Source: Actinomycetota bacterium
GTDB lineage: Bacteria > Actinomycetota > Actinomycetes > Actinomycetales > Dermatophilaceae
Direction: 5' to 3'
Length of the DNA stretch: 64,000 nt
Assembly (NCBI GenBank): GCA_020161845.1
Contig: JAIUNK010000001.1
Span: 212,560 to 276,559, forward strand
Made by a program: the position numbers and the translations under genes. Every line of letters starts with the position of its first letter. Position 1 is the stretch's first letter. The notes under the pieces were generated by a model that saw nothing but the letters and a program-made list of their open reading frames with translations, ran no database searches and was not told the DNA's origin. Shown here piece by piece: positions 36,239 to 45,070 of this stretch.

Positions 36239-37996
36239 TCACTTCACGCAGGGGATGGCTCCCCCCGCCATGGCGGTCAACGCGGACGGGGCGGTGTCCT
36301 CGTTCGCGCCGCCGGTCCCGACGGTGGTCGGGGTCAGCGGGGTCGGCGCCGTCGTAGGTGCCCCCGGCGTCGCCGGGTTCGAGGGTACGCCGCCCGGGGT
36401 GGCCGCCGACGTCGGCGTACCGTCCAGCGCCGCCGGCAGGACGAAGCCCGAGCCGAGCGTGACCCGCAGCTGGTTCGCCGGGAGCGTCGCGCTCTCGACG
36501 GTGGCCACACTGGGCCCGAGCAGCAGGGACAGTTCGCTGGCGGCGTCCGCCTGACCGGCCGGGTATTCGACCATCGTGACGGCCTCCAGGGGGCCGGTCG
36601 TGGGCTCCCCGCCCCGCGGATAGCCGGCCTCGACCAGGGCGGTCAGCGCCCGGGTCGCCGCACCCTCCACGCCGGAGGCGTTGACGACCGTGACGGCCGG
36701 CTTGGCGCTCGTGCTCGTCGCGCCCGGGCCGGTCGCAGGACTGGTCGGCGCGGCGGTCTGCTCGCGGCCGGGGTCCAGCAGCGACTTCACGGTGGCCTGG
36801 ATCTTGGCGACATCGACCCGATTCGACCAGCCTCCGTATTTGTCGCCCTGGATGTAGTCCTCGATGGGCAGGGTGTAGAAGGTCACCTTCCCGTCGCTGA
36901 GTTGGCGCGCCTGGCCGGCGAACTCGAGGATCTCCAGGCCGTTGTCGACGGCGACGTTCCGCGTGGCGACCTGCACGAGCCCGTTCAGGCGAGCCGGATT
37001 GGCCAGCGTGCCGCGCTGTTTGAGCTGGAAGATCAGGGAGGCGATGAACGCCTGCTGGCGGCGCTCCCGGTCGAGATCGCTGAACGACTCATCGCCGAGC
37101 GCGTCCCGGCGCTGGCGCACGAAGGCCACGGCCTGCTCCGCGCTGATCTGCTGCTTGCCCGCCTTGAAGTCGGCGCCGGAGAAGCTGTCCTTGGTGTCCT
37201 GCTTCAGGCACACCGTGATCGGCTGCACCTCCTGGGCGATCTGATAGAAGGCGACCATGGTCACCTCGACCCAGTGGTCGAACCGGATGCCGTTGCCCAA
37301 GAACTTCTCCACGGTCAGGATCTGCGCGGCCCGGCCGGCGTCCCGGGCCTGGCGGTGCTTCTCCTGCGCGCTGAGGCCCGGGGTGTTGGCCAGGTCGGCC
37401 TCTCGCTCCCGGAACGCGTGATCGTAGGCCTCCTTGATCTTGCCGTCGCAGCGGGTCCCGGCCTCGGGATTGCGGTAGCACCCGGCATAGTCCACGAAGT
37501 CGTCCCGGGGGATCTGCAGCACCGTCGCCTGGCGTCCGTCCGCGGGGATGTGCAGCATCATCAACACGTTGGCGTTCATCCCGCCGATGCTGCTGTCGCC
37601 GGTGTGCATGGCGTCGTACAGCTCCTGGGGCAACGGGTTGCCCTGCAGGTCCAGCCGGCTGTCCAGGCCCATGATGAGGATGTTCGTGTCCGAGGCGAGC
37701 CCGGGCTGGTTCGGCTCGTCGGGGTGGATCTTGGCCAGCACGTCCGAACGCTGCAGGTTGTTGGAGAGGTTGAAGTATTCGAAGGTGGCGTATCCGAGCA
37801 CGGCGACGACCAGCAGCAGCGCGGTGATCCCGACCCAGGTCAGGACCCGCCGGACCGGACCCTTACGCCGCCTGGTGTCGCGGCGGCGCCGGGTCGGCGT
37901 CGGGCCGCTCGGCGCCGGGTCGGTCGCTCCCGGCGCGGCGGCGCGCTGGACCGGGGGGCGGTTCGGCTGCGGGGTTGCCCCGTCTGGGCTTGTCAT
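36239..37996 (-). CDS. LytR-CpsA-Psr family cell-wall ligase
   Basis: A 585-residue protein: a Pro/Arg-rich cytoplasmic N-terminus, one membrane helix (about residues 55-77), the LCP catalytic domain outside the membrane (NILIMGLDSRLD, VLMMLHIPADGRQATVLQIPRDDFV, the Arg/Asp set in RRDALGDESFSDLDRERRQQAFI), then a LytR_C domain (PAVTVVNASGVEGAATRALTALVEAG) and a Thr/Pro-rich tail. LCP proteins transfer lipid-linked glycopolymers onto peptidoglycan. The ATG at 37996 follows CAGGAG at the right spacing. An unusually long insertion (about 185-240) lies within the catalytic domain. Confidence 0.9.
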   Translation of the reverse strand: MTSPDGATPQPNRPPVQRAAAPGATDPAPSGPTPTRRRRDTRRRKGPVRRVLTWVGITALLLVVAVLGYATFEYFNLSNNLQRSDVLAKIHPDEPNQPGLASDTNILIMGLDSRLDLQGNPLPQELYDAMHTGDSSIGGMNANVLMMLHIPADGRQATVLQIPRDDFVDYAGCYRNPEAGTRCDGKIKEAYDHAFREREADLANTPGLSAQEKHRQARDAGRAAQILTVEKFLGNGIRFDHWVEVTMVAFYQIAQEVQPITVCLKQDTKDSFSGADFKAGKQQISAEQAVAFVRQRRDALGDESFSDLDRERRQQAFIASLIFQLKQRGTLANPARLNGLVQVATRNVAVDNGLEILEFAGQARQLSDGKVTFYTLPIEDYIQGDKYGGWSNRVDVAKIQATVKSLLDPGREQTAAPTSPATGPGATSTSAKPAVTVVNASGVEGAATRALTALVEAGYPRGGEPTTGPLEAVTMVEYPAGQADAASELSLLLGPSVATVESATLPANQLRVTLGSGFVLPAALDGTPTSAATPGGVPSNPATPGAPTTAPTPLTPTTVGTGGANEDTAPSALTAMAGGAIPCVK

Positions 37997-38299
37997 CTCT
38001 CTCCTGAACGCCGGGCCCCGTGACGGTGGGCCGACCTCCCAAACGCCGCACGGCGCGGTGGCGTTCCGTTCACGATAACTGCCCGAGCTGGGCCCGCCCG
38101 ACCACCCACGCGACACCGCGGCACCCGCGCGCGAGCCGCCCCGGGCACCGGGGCACCCACCGCCGCCCGAACCGTAGTTCGGCTCAGAAAGCCTCCGGTT
38201 CAGCCGATTCCGATAGACGTCCGAGGCAGTGGCCGGGTCATCCCCGCCAACCACCGCCCCCGGCGCCGCACCCCATCCATTCGGCACACCGGAGACACC

Positions 38300-38629
38300 A
38301 TGCGCATCGAGTTCCAGGCCACCGACGGCAGCCGGGTGCGCGTCCTCAACCTCTCGATCCACGACCCGCGCCGCAACAACCCGCGCTACTTCGTGATCGA
38401 AGAAGGCCTGCTGGGCGAGACCACCACGCCCGACCAGCCGGGATTCGACCGCACTCACAGCTCCAAGGAGGCCGTGGCGGTCGCCCTGGCCAAGGCCGTG
38501 GCGCGCGACAGCGCGACGTCGGCGCTGCTGGTGGCCCACCGCGACACCGCGGAGGAGGACGAGGTCGTGGACCGGACCGTGTTCTCCCCCGGCACCTGGC
38601 CGGTGCTCACCGTCGTCGACACCGACTGA
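38300..38629 (+). CDS. hypothetical protein
   Basis: A 109-residue protein without a recognised domain. It starts MRIEFQATDGSRVRVL with beta strands and ends in VLTVVDTD. Its codon use is the normal GC-rich kind, so it is probably a real gene. A weak GGAGA lies before the ATG. It is convergent with the YciO-like gene, with a hairpin between them. The upstream 37997-38299 is a divergent promoter region with no gene seen, holding a string of ACC/CCG repeats. Confidence 0.55.
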   Translation: MRIEFQATDGSRVRVLNLSIHDPRRNNPRYFVIEEGLLGETTTPDQPGFDRTHSSKEAVAVALAKAVARDSATSALLVAHRDTAEEDEVVDRTVFSPGTWPVLTVVDTD

Positions 38630-38719
38630 CCACCCGGTCCCCCCGAGTTCCCCGAATTCCCACGAGTTCCCCGCCCGTGCCCCGATGACCGCACTCGGGA
38701 TCGGGTGGGAGCCCACGGC

Positions 38720-38751
38720 ACCGGGCCCCCGCCAGCCGGCAGGGGCCCGGT
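38720..38751. terminator. bidirectional hairpin between convergent genes
   Basis: Perfect ten-base arms ACCGGGCCCC / GGGGCCCGGT around a 12-base loop, ending three bases before the YciO gene stop. Confidence 0.65.
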
Positions 38752-38753
38752 TC

Positions 38754-39380
38754 TCAGCTCTCCTCGAACGGCGTCGGGTCGCCGGCGCCGTAGCGCACGA
38801 TCTCCGCGATCCCGCTGGACAGGTCCACCACCGTGGTCGGCTCCACGCCGCACTCCCCGGTGTCGATGACGACGTCGACGACGTGGTCGAGGGCGTCCTT
38901 GACCAGCCAGCCGTCGGTCATCGGGGCATCCTGCTCGGGCATGATCAGCGTGGTGGTCAGCATGGCCTCGCCGAGCTCGGTCAGCAGCGCCTGCACCAGC
39001 GGGTCGGCGCTGATCCGCACGCCCACCGTGTGCTTCTTGGGGTGCATCAGGCGCCGCGGCACCTCGGGGGTGGCCGGGAGGATGAACGTGTACGGGCCGG
39101 GCGTCGCCGCCTTCACCGCCCGGAAAACCGCGTTGCTGACGTGCACGAACTGGCCCAGCTGGGCGAAGTCGGCGCACATCAGCGCGAAGTGGTGCTTCTC
39201 GCCCAGGCGCCGGATCGCCACGATGCGGTCGCGTCCGGCCGCATTGTCCAGCCGGCTGCCCAGGGCGTAGCCGGAGTCCGTCGGATAGGCGATCAGGCCC
39301 CCGTCGCGCAGCACGTCGACTGCCTGGCGGACCAGGCGCTCCTGCGGATTGCGCGGGTGGACATCCAGGTAGCGGGCCAT
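38754..39380 (-). CDS. YciO/Sua5/YrdC-family protein
   Basis: A 208-residue protein of the Sua5/YrdC/YciO family, RNA- and nucleotide-binding, related to threonylcarbamoyl-AMP synthase of tRNA t6A formation. YPTDSGYALG, KHHFALMCADFAQLGQFVHVSN and ATPGPYTFILPATPEVPRRL are the standard motifs; KHTVGVRI matches the later substrate loop. Its sequence lies closer to YciO than to YrdC, so its tRNA role is not certain. The ATG at 39380 starts MARYLDVHP, a common beginning of YciO. Confidence 0.87.
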   Translation of the reverse strand: MARYLDVHPRNPQERLVRQAVDVLRDGGLIAYPTDSGYALGSRLDNAAGRDRIVAIRRLGEKHHFALMCADFAQLGQFVHVSNAVFRAVKAATPGPYTFILPATPEVPRRLMHPKKHTVGVRISADPLVQALLTELGEAMLTTTLIMPEQDAPMTDGWLVKDALDHVVDVVIDTGECGVEPTTVVDLSSGIAEIVRYGAGDPTPFEES

Positions 39381-39524
39381 TCGGACAGCCTAGACAGCCC
39401 AGGGGCCTGCCGGCTCCGGCCGCAAAGAATCAGGACGATCGTTCAAGTCGAGGTCTGTGGGACTTCCCCGAAGGTATGCACGTTGTGTCACGATGTCGAA
39501 ACGACCCGCTCAGGGGGTGACTGA

Positions 39525-40457
39525 ATGACACGTGCGCGCGATCGGGAGTTCGCCGATGCCTTGCGTGAGGCCATCGAGGCCCGCGGTCTGAGCCTGGAGC
39601 GGGTTCGGGTGCACCTGTTGTCTTATGGTCACGACGTCTCGGTCGCCACCCTGTCCTACTGGCAGACCGGCCGCAGCCTTCCCGTGCGCCGCGCGTCGCT
39701 ACAGGCGCTGGGCGCCCTCGAGGCGATCCTGCAGGTGCCCCGGGGGTCGCTCGCCGCAAAGCTGCCCTCCCAGCACGGGCGCCGCACCGAGGCGACGGCC
39801 ACCCCCCTGCCGACCCGGCACCAGACCACCACCGGCCTGGGCCGCATCGCGGCCCGGATGGGGATCGGCTTCAACGACGGCTTCACCATCGTGTCCCACG
39901 AGCAGACGGTCACGATCGGCGCCGACCGCGAATTCGTCGGCGCCGCGATGGACGTCGTCATCCAGGCCACTCGCGACGGGCTGGACCGCCTGCTGGTCGG
40001 GCTCCAGTCCGACGTCCCCGGGGTGCTCATCGACGTCGTGCCCGTGGCCGGCTGCCGGATCGGGCAGACCGCCGCCGTCCTCAACGAGACCGTCACGGTC
40101 GTCGAGGTCCTGCTGGACCAGCCGCTACGGACCGGCGAGCCCTATCGCTATCGGATCCTCGCCCACTACGACACCCCCGGCACCGTGGTGCGCGACTGGC
40201 GCTGGCTGTTCTTCTGGCCGGTTCGGACGGCGAGCATGACGCTGTGCTTCACCGGGACGGACCGGCCCGAGGTGCGTCTGTACGTCGGGCCGCAGGTCGC
40301 CGATCCCCCGCTGCGCCCGGTGGCGCTCCCCGGCCGCGAGATCACGGTGGCGCGCCAGGATTTCGGTCCGGGCGTCATCGATCTGCGGTGGGCCTGGCCG
40401 GACGACCCGCCGGGTGTCATCCAGCCGATCCGGCGGCTCCCCGACGAGCCCGGCTGA
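39525..40457 (+). CDS. HTH protein of unknown function
   Basis: A 310-residue protein. The N-terminus resembles a helix-turn-helix of the XRE style (FADALREAIEARGLSLERVRVHLLSYGHDVSVATLSYWQTGRSLPVR, residues 10-56). The remainder (85-305) is beta-rich with VVIQATRDGLDRLLVGLQSD, PYRYRILAHYDTPGTVVRDWRWLFFWPVR and no known ligand motif; a WP pair region is Trp-rich. It looks like a DNA-binding regulator with an unrecognised sensor domain. GGGGGTG precedes the ATG. It is divergent from the YciO gene. Confidence 0.55.
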   Translation: MTRARDREFADALREAIEARGLSLERVRVHLLSYGHDVSVATLSYWQTGRSLPVRRASLQALGALEAILQVPRGSLAAKLPSQHGRRTEATATPLPTRHQTTTGLGRIAARMGIGFNDGFTIVSHEQTVTIGADREFVGAAMDVVIQATRDGLDRLLVGLQSDVPGVLIDVVPVAGCRIGQTAAVLNETVTVVEVLLDQPLRTGEPYRYRILAHYDTPGTVVRDWRWLFFWPVRTASMTLCFTGTDRPEVRLYVGPQVADPPLRPVALPGREITVARQDFGPGVIDLRWAWPDDPPGVIQPIRRLPDEPG

Positions 40458-40515
40458 ACCCTGCTGAGGAGGGGTCAGGCCTGGGCGAGCCAGGCCTGGG
40501 CGGGCCAGGTCGGGG

Positions 40516-40737
40516 TCAGGACACCGACACCAGCGTGTAGCCCGCCTCGTCGACGGCGCCGGCGATGGCCGGGCTGCCCAGCGGCTCCTCGGAGGTGACC
40601 GTGGCGGTCGACGTACCGTCCGGGACCAGGCTCACCGCCACACCGGTGACGCCGGGCAGGGCGGTCAACTCCTCGGTGAGGTGCTTGACGCAGTTCCCGC
40701 AGGTCAGACCGTTCACGTGCAGGGTGCTGATGGCCAT
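40516..40737 (-). CDS. heavy-metal-associated domain protein (CopZ-like)
   Basis: A 73-residue HMA domain with the LTCGNCVKHL metal-binding CxxC at residues 13-16 and the normal beta-alpha-beta pattern. Such proteins ferry Cu(I) to copper ATPases; here no ATPase gene adjoins. ATG at 40737 with GAAGGGA before it. A 15-bp direct repeat (40790-40825) lies between it and the upstream aminotransferase gene. Confidence 0.85.
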   Translation of the reverse strand: MAISTLHVNGLTCGNCVKHLTEELTALPGVTGVAVSLVPDGTSTATVTSEEPLGSPAIAGAVDEAGYTLVSVS

Positions 40738-40822
40738 GAGAGATTCCCTTCGAGACGGGTGCAGCTGAGCGGACGAGTCGGACGCGAGCAGGTCGACAAC
40801 GGACAGGTCGACAACGGACAGG

Positions 40823-41731
40823 TCAGAAGCCGGCGTACCGGGCGATAGCCCTGGTGAGCCGCTCGGCGACCGGCTGCGGCCGGCCGTCGAGGGTGTGGAT
40901 CGGCGCGGCCCCGCGACCACTGTTCACCAGCCATACCCCGTCCGCGGCGGGGAGGTCGCCGACCGGGATGAGTTCGTAGGACGCGGTCCACCCGTCGGCG
41001 CGGGCGGCGTCGACGACCGTCGCGACCGTGACCGAGCCGAGCAGCCCCGTCGCGCCCGTGGGGGTGGTCCGCAACCGGTCGCGGTCGACGACGATCACCC
41101 CCGAGGTGGGCCCGTCGAGGCAGTACCCGTCGGTCGTGGTGAACAGCACGTCGTCGGCGCCGCGCCGCGCGGCCTCGCGCTGCGCGGCCGCGTTGACGAC
41201 GTAGGACAGGCTCTTCACCCCGCCGAGCAGCCAGGGGGCGCCGGCGAAGGCGTCGCTGGGGTGGCCCTTGCTGAGCGTGACCACCGAGATCCCGCGCCGG
41301 GCGGCGAACGGGTCCGCCGCCCCGGGCTGCCCGGGTCGGCCCGCCTGGCCGCGGTGCACGATCGAGGCGTACGCCGTGGGCCGGCCGGGCAACCACTCCC
41401 GGCCGCGGGTGAGGACCAGTTTCAGGACGGCCTCCCCGGGGGTGTGCCAGGCCGCCAGCAGCTCCTGCACCAGCCCCACCCACTCGTCGTGGGTGGGCGC
41501 GTCGATGTCGAGGGCTGCGGCCGAGGCGGCCAGCCGGTCCAGATGGTCGATGAGGTGCTCGGCCCGGGCCTGTCCGCTGTCGTCGGTGACGACCCGGGTG
41601 GAGTCGAAGCACCCGTCGCCACGGGTGACTCCCCAGTCGTCGGCCGTGAGCACCGGCTCATCCGCCGGGACCAGGCCACGCCCCAGCACGGCGACGAGCG
41701 GAGCGACCCCGCCCGGGGCTGCCCCGGTCAC
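40823..41731 (-). CDS. class IV aminotransferase (aminodeoxychorismate lyase-like)
   Basis: A 302-residue fold-type IV PLP enzyme: WGVTRGDGCFDSTR, the LKLVLTRG segment, the PLP lysine in GGVKSLSYVVNAAAQREA, DDVLFTTTDGYCLDGPTSG and GLLGSVTV. The branch is like 4-amino-4-deoxychorismate lyase (PabC, folate pathway) more than branched-chain aminotransferase, but a D-amino-acid transaminase role is not ruled out. GTG start at 41731 overlaps the preceding alpha/beta hydrolase stop (GTGA). Confidence 0.85.
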   Translation of the reverse strand: MTGAAPGGVAPLVAVLGRGLVPADEPVLTADDWGVTRGDGCFDSTRVVTDDSGQARAEHLIDHLDRLAASAAALDIDAPTHDEWVGLVQELLAAWHTPGEAVLKLVLTRGREWLPGRPTAYASIVHRGQAGRPGQPGAADPFAARRGISVVTLSKGHPSDAFAGAPWLLGGVKSLSYVVNAAAQREAARRGADDVLFTTTDGYCLDGPTSGVIVVDRDRLRTTPTGATGLLGSVTVATVVDAARADGWTASYELIPVGDLPAADGVWLVNSGRGAAPIHTLDGRPQPVAERLTRAIARYAGF

Positions 41732-42408
41732 GTCAGGTCCCACGGTTGGACCTGGTCCTGCGCGGCGACATCGATGCCCGCGAAGACGATCGCGGCCAAC
41801 GCTGCGGGTGCCGTCCGGGGCAGGTCGCCGGCCACGTCCGGAATCTGTTCGAGGCGGGCGTCGGGCAGTTCCGCGGCGAGGTCGGCCGCAGCGGCTCGCC
41901 CGGCGCGGTCGCCGGCCCCCACGACCAGCGTCACCGGAGCGGCGATCCGCGCCAGCGGGGCCTCCTGCGCCTCGTCGGCCATGGCTTTCAGGGCTCCCAA
42001 CAGCCGATCCTTGTCCAGATTGCGGGCCGCGAGGGTGCGCCTGGGCATCATCCGCACCGCGGCCCGCTGCGCCGCCAGGGTGCGGCGGGAGGCATGCGCG
42101 GGAGGGGTGATCGCGACGACCGCGTCCACTCGGTCCGGGGCGGTCGCCGCGGCGCGCAGGGCCAGCCCGGCCCCGAGCCCCACCCCGACCAACGTGCCGG
42201 TGGCCGCCCCGTTTTCGTCCAGCGCCGTGATCAGACCCGCACCGGCGCCGGCGAGGCTGAACTCGACGCGCGCGCCGCCGGGCCGGGTGCCGCGCAGCCA
42301 GGGGCAGGCCGCGCCGACCCCGGGGGGCATCGCGACGATCAGGTCCTCCCATTGCAGGGGGGTCTGCCCGAGGTCGTGCGCGAAGACGAAGAACGGCGGT
42401 CTGCGCAT
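41728..42408 (-). CDS. alpha/beta-hydrolase-fold protein, nucleophile missing
   Basis: A 226-residue alpha/beta hydrolase. The fold is recognisable (FVFAHDLGQTPLQWEDLI, TLVGVGLGAGLALRAAATAPDRVDAVVAITPPA, VTLVVGAGDRAG), but the nucleophile elbow GxSxG reads GVGLG, with Gly in the serine place, and the expected catalytic His of the last loop (usually GH) reads AGD. It is therefore probably not a hydrolase, rather a binding or scaffold protein. It is translationally coupled to the following aminotransferase gene. ATG at 42408. Confidence 0.7.
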   Translation of the reverse strand: MRRPPFFVFAHDLGQTPLQWEDLIVAMPPGVGAACPWLRGTRPGGARVEFSLAGAGAGLITALDENGAATGTLVGVGLGAGLALRAAATAPDRVDAVVAITPPAHASRRTLAAQRAAVRMMPRRTLAARNLDKDRLLGALKAMADEAQEAPLARIAAPVTLVVGAGDRAGRAAAADLAAELPDARLEQIPDVAGDLPRTAPAALAAIVFAGIDVAAQDQVQPWDLT

Positions 42409-42447
42409 GACCGTGACGCTATACCCCGGGGCCGGGCCCGGTGCCGC

Positions 42448-43869
42448 TCAGGCGGTCGCCGGCTCCGCCGTACGACGTCCGGCCCGGCCGCGCAAGGCGG
42501 CCAGCTTGGCGGCGGCCGCCGACGACGCGAAGGTCGCGGCCCAGCGGGCGCCCTGCGCCAGCGTGGCCGCCGGGCGGTCGCGCAGGTCGTCCCAGGCGCC
42601 GTTCGGCAGCGCGTAGACGAACACCTTGTGCCACACGCTGGCCAGCTGCTGCGGCATCGGGCCGGTCTCGTAGTGCAGCCCGTAGCGCTCGCAGATGGCC
42701 CGCACCCGCGGCGCGACCTCGATGTATTTGTTGCTCGGCACGTCGGGGAACATGTGGTGCTCGATCTGGTGGGACAGGTTGCCGCTCATCAGGTGGATGA
42801 GCCGGCCGCCGGAGATGTTCGCCGAGCCGAGGATCTGCCGCAGGTACCACTCCCCGCGGGTCTCCTCCTCGATCGACTCCTTGCTGAACGTGGCCACGCC
42901 CGAGGGGAAGTGCCCGCAGATGATGACCGCATTGCTCCACACGTTGCGGGCGGTGTTGGCCACGAGGTTCGCCGCCAGCGTCGGCACGAAGTTCGGGCCG
43001 GACAGCGCCGGGTGCAGCAGGTAGTCGCGGAACGCGTGCCGGGCGAACTTCTTGGCGGTCGCCGTCACGTCGGCCCGGAACGCGGCCTTCTCCTGCGGCG
43101 TGGCCTCGGGACGGTTCCGATCCACGTCGAGGTCGTACATCGCGATGCCCTCTTGGAAGATCACCGCGTTGATGAAGTTGACGATCGGCTGCGCCAGGTG
43201 CCTGGGCTCCCACGGCTGGTCCGGGTCGACCCGGATGATGCCGTAGCCGAGGTCGTTGTCCATCCCGATCACGTTCGTATACGTGTGGTGCAGCTGGTTG
43301 TGGGTGTATTTCCAGCCCTTGGCCGTGGCCACGTTGTCCCACTCCCACGTCGTGGAGTGGATCTTCGGGTCGCGCATCCAGTCCCACTGGCCGTGCAGGA
43401 CGTTGTGGCCGATCTCCATGTTGTCCAGGATCTTGGCCACGGACAGGCCGACCGTGCCGGCGAGCCACGCGATCGGGTTGCTCGAGAACAGCAGGACGAC
43501 GCGGGAGCCCAGCTCCAGGCGGTGATGGAAGGCGATGAGGCCACGGATGTACGCCGCGTCGGCCGCGCCGCGCGTCGCCAGCAGCTCCTCGCGCATGGCG
43601 TCGAGTTCGTGGCCGAGGGCGTCGATCTGCTGCGGCGTCAGGTGCCCGGCGGGGTCGGCCTCGCCGGACGGCTTGGGGGCCCAGTGCCGCTCCAACGTCG
43701 CCGCGGCGACGCGGGAGGGCAGGTCGTGGTGCCGGGCCTCGAACGGGGTGGGCGGGGCGGCTGCGGCGGAGTCGCGGGCGGCGGGGTACGCCGTAGCCGG
43801 CTGCGCCGCGGCGCCGTCGTAGCCGGCCAGATCGGCGGGCACGATCGGCTGCGGGGCGGTGAGCGTCAT
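42448..43869 (-). CDS. membrane acyl-CoA/fatty acid desaturase (DesA3-like)
   Basis: A 473-residue integral membrane di-iron desaturase. The three histidine boxes are GHNVLHGQ, HNQLHH and HQIEHH, with two hydrophobic hairpins, one containing VVLLFSSNPIAWLAGTVGLSV. It should introduce a double bond (delta-9 by likeness to mycobacterial DesA3) into long acyl-CoA. The first 80 residues are Ala/Pro-rich and less conserved. The electron donor gene lies 16 bases upstream in the same operon, as with DesA3-Rv3230c. Confidence 0.9.
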   Translation of the reverse strand: MTLTAPQPIVPADLAGYDGAAAQPATAYPAARDSAAAAPPTPFEARHHDLPSRVAAATLERHWAPKPSGEADPAGHLTPQQIDALGHELDAMREELLATRGAADAAYIRGLIAFHHRLELGSRVVLLFSSNPIAWLAGTVGLSVAKILDNMEIGHNVLHGQWDWMRDPKIHSTTWEWDNVATAKGWKYTHNQLHHTYTNVIGMDNDLGYGIIRVDPDQPWEPRHLAQPIVNFINAVIFQEGIAMYDLDVDRNRPEATPQEKAAFRADVTATAKKFARHAFRDYLLHPALSGPNFVPTLAANLVANTARNVWSNAVIICGHFPSGVATFSKESIEEETRGEWYLRQILGSANISGGRLIHLMSGNLSHQIEHHMFPDVPSNKYIEVAPRVRAICERYGLHYETGPMPQQLASVWHKVFVYALPNGAWDDLRDRPAATLAQGARWAATFASSAAAAKLAALRGRAGRRTAEPATA

Positions 43870-43885
43870 GGGGCTGTCCTCCAGG

Positions 43886-44983
43886 TCACAGATCTACGGT
43901 GCAGGGACCTGCGGCCGCATTGATGCAGGTCTGGACGACGATCTCGCCGTCCGGGGGGGCACTGGTCAGGTCCCCGGTGCGAAGGTCACGGACGCTGCCG
44001 GAGGTCAGGGAGGAGCAGCAGCCGAAGCAGATGCCCATCCGGCAACCGGACGGCATCAGCACCCCCATCTCCTCGCCCGCGTCGAGCAGCGGGGTGCTGC
44101 CGTCGGCCTGGACGGCCACGCCGGTGCGGGCGAACGAGACGACGCCGCCCTCGCCGACCGCGGCCAGCACGGGCTGATAACGCTCGACGTGCAGCGCGTC
44201 GGCGAGCCCGGCGGCGCCCCACAGCTCGTGCGCGGCGTCGAGCATCTCACCCGGGCCACACACCCAGGCCTGCCGCTCCCGCCAGTCGGGGACCAGCGCG
44301 TCCAGCGTGGTCGTCGTGCTCAGGTCGAGCCGGCCCCGCTCGCGAGTGTGCCAGGGGGTCAGCGTGATCTGGCCGGCCGCGGCGCGGTCCGCCAGCTCGG
44401 CGGCGAACAGCAGCGATGCCGCGTCGGGTCCACAGTGCAGATGGGCCACGTCGGCGCCCGCCGTACGGTCGTTGCGCAGCATCGCCAGGATCGGGGTGAT
44501 CCCGCTGCCGGCGGTGAGGAAGAGCACCTTCGCGGGGGCGGGGCGCGTCATGACGAAGTCACCGGCCGCCTGCTCCAGCTGGACCAGCGCGCCGGGGGCG
44601 ATCACGTCGACGAGGTGCCCGGACACGTGCCCGCCGCGCTTGACGGTGATCGAGATCAGGCCGTCGGCGGCGTCCACCGCATGGGTCAGCGAGTAGGACC
44701 GCCAGTGCCGCACGCCGTCGACGTCGACCCCGATCCGGACGAACTGTCCGGGCTCGTGGCCCGTCCAGCCGCGACCCGGCCGGATCAGCAACGTCGCGGC
44801 GTCCGGGCCCTCCATCGTGCGGGCCACGATCCTGCCGCGCAGCTGGCTGCCCAGGCGCAGCGGATCGATGAGATCGAGGTAGTCGGTGGGCAGCAGCGGG
44901 GTGGTCGCCCAGGAGGCGACCTTCAGCGCCGCGTCCCGGATCCGGAGGCCGCGGTGCTGCCGGGCATGGGGGAACTGCGTCAT
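43886..44983 (-). CDS. ferredoxin reductase, desaturase electron donor (Rv3230c-like)
   Basis: A 365-residue oxidoreductase: FAD-binding domain (HWRSYSLTHAV, RxYS motif), NAD-binding domain (VLFLTAGSGITPILAMLR) and a C-terminal plant-type 2Fe-2S domain with cysteines in PSGCRMGICFGCCSSL plus CINAAAG. It passes electrons from NAD(P)H to the desaturase encoded next. The ATG at 44983 is preferred to in-frame codons up to 45064. It is divergent from the PucR-type gene. Confidence 0.9.
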   Translation of the reverse strand: MTQFPHARQHRGLRIRDAALKVASWATTPLLPTDYLDLIDPLRLGSQLRGRIVARTMEGPDAATLLIRPGRGWTGHEPGQFVRIGVDVDGVRHWRSYSLTHAVDAADGLISITVKRGGHVSGHLVDVIAPGALVQLEQAAGDFVMTRPAPAKVLFLTAGSGITPILAMLRNDRTAGADVAHLHCGPDAASLLFAAELADRAAAGQITLTPWHTRERGRLDLSTTTTLDALVPDWRERQAWVCGPGEMLDAAHELWGAAGLADALHVERYQPVLAAVGEGGVVSFARTGVAVQADGSTPLLDAGEEMGVLMPSGCRMGICFGCCSSLTSGSVRDLRTGDLTSAPPDGEIVVQTCINAAAGPCTVDL

Positions 44984-45070
44984 GGTGGCCACAAATCCAG
45001 TATTCGCTCCCAGAGGTGTAAATCCCTGACAGCATCGCGTGAATCGGACCGTGACTTCTATCATCTAGGG

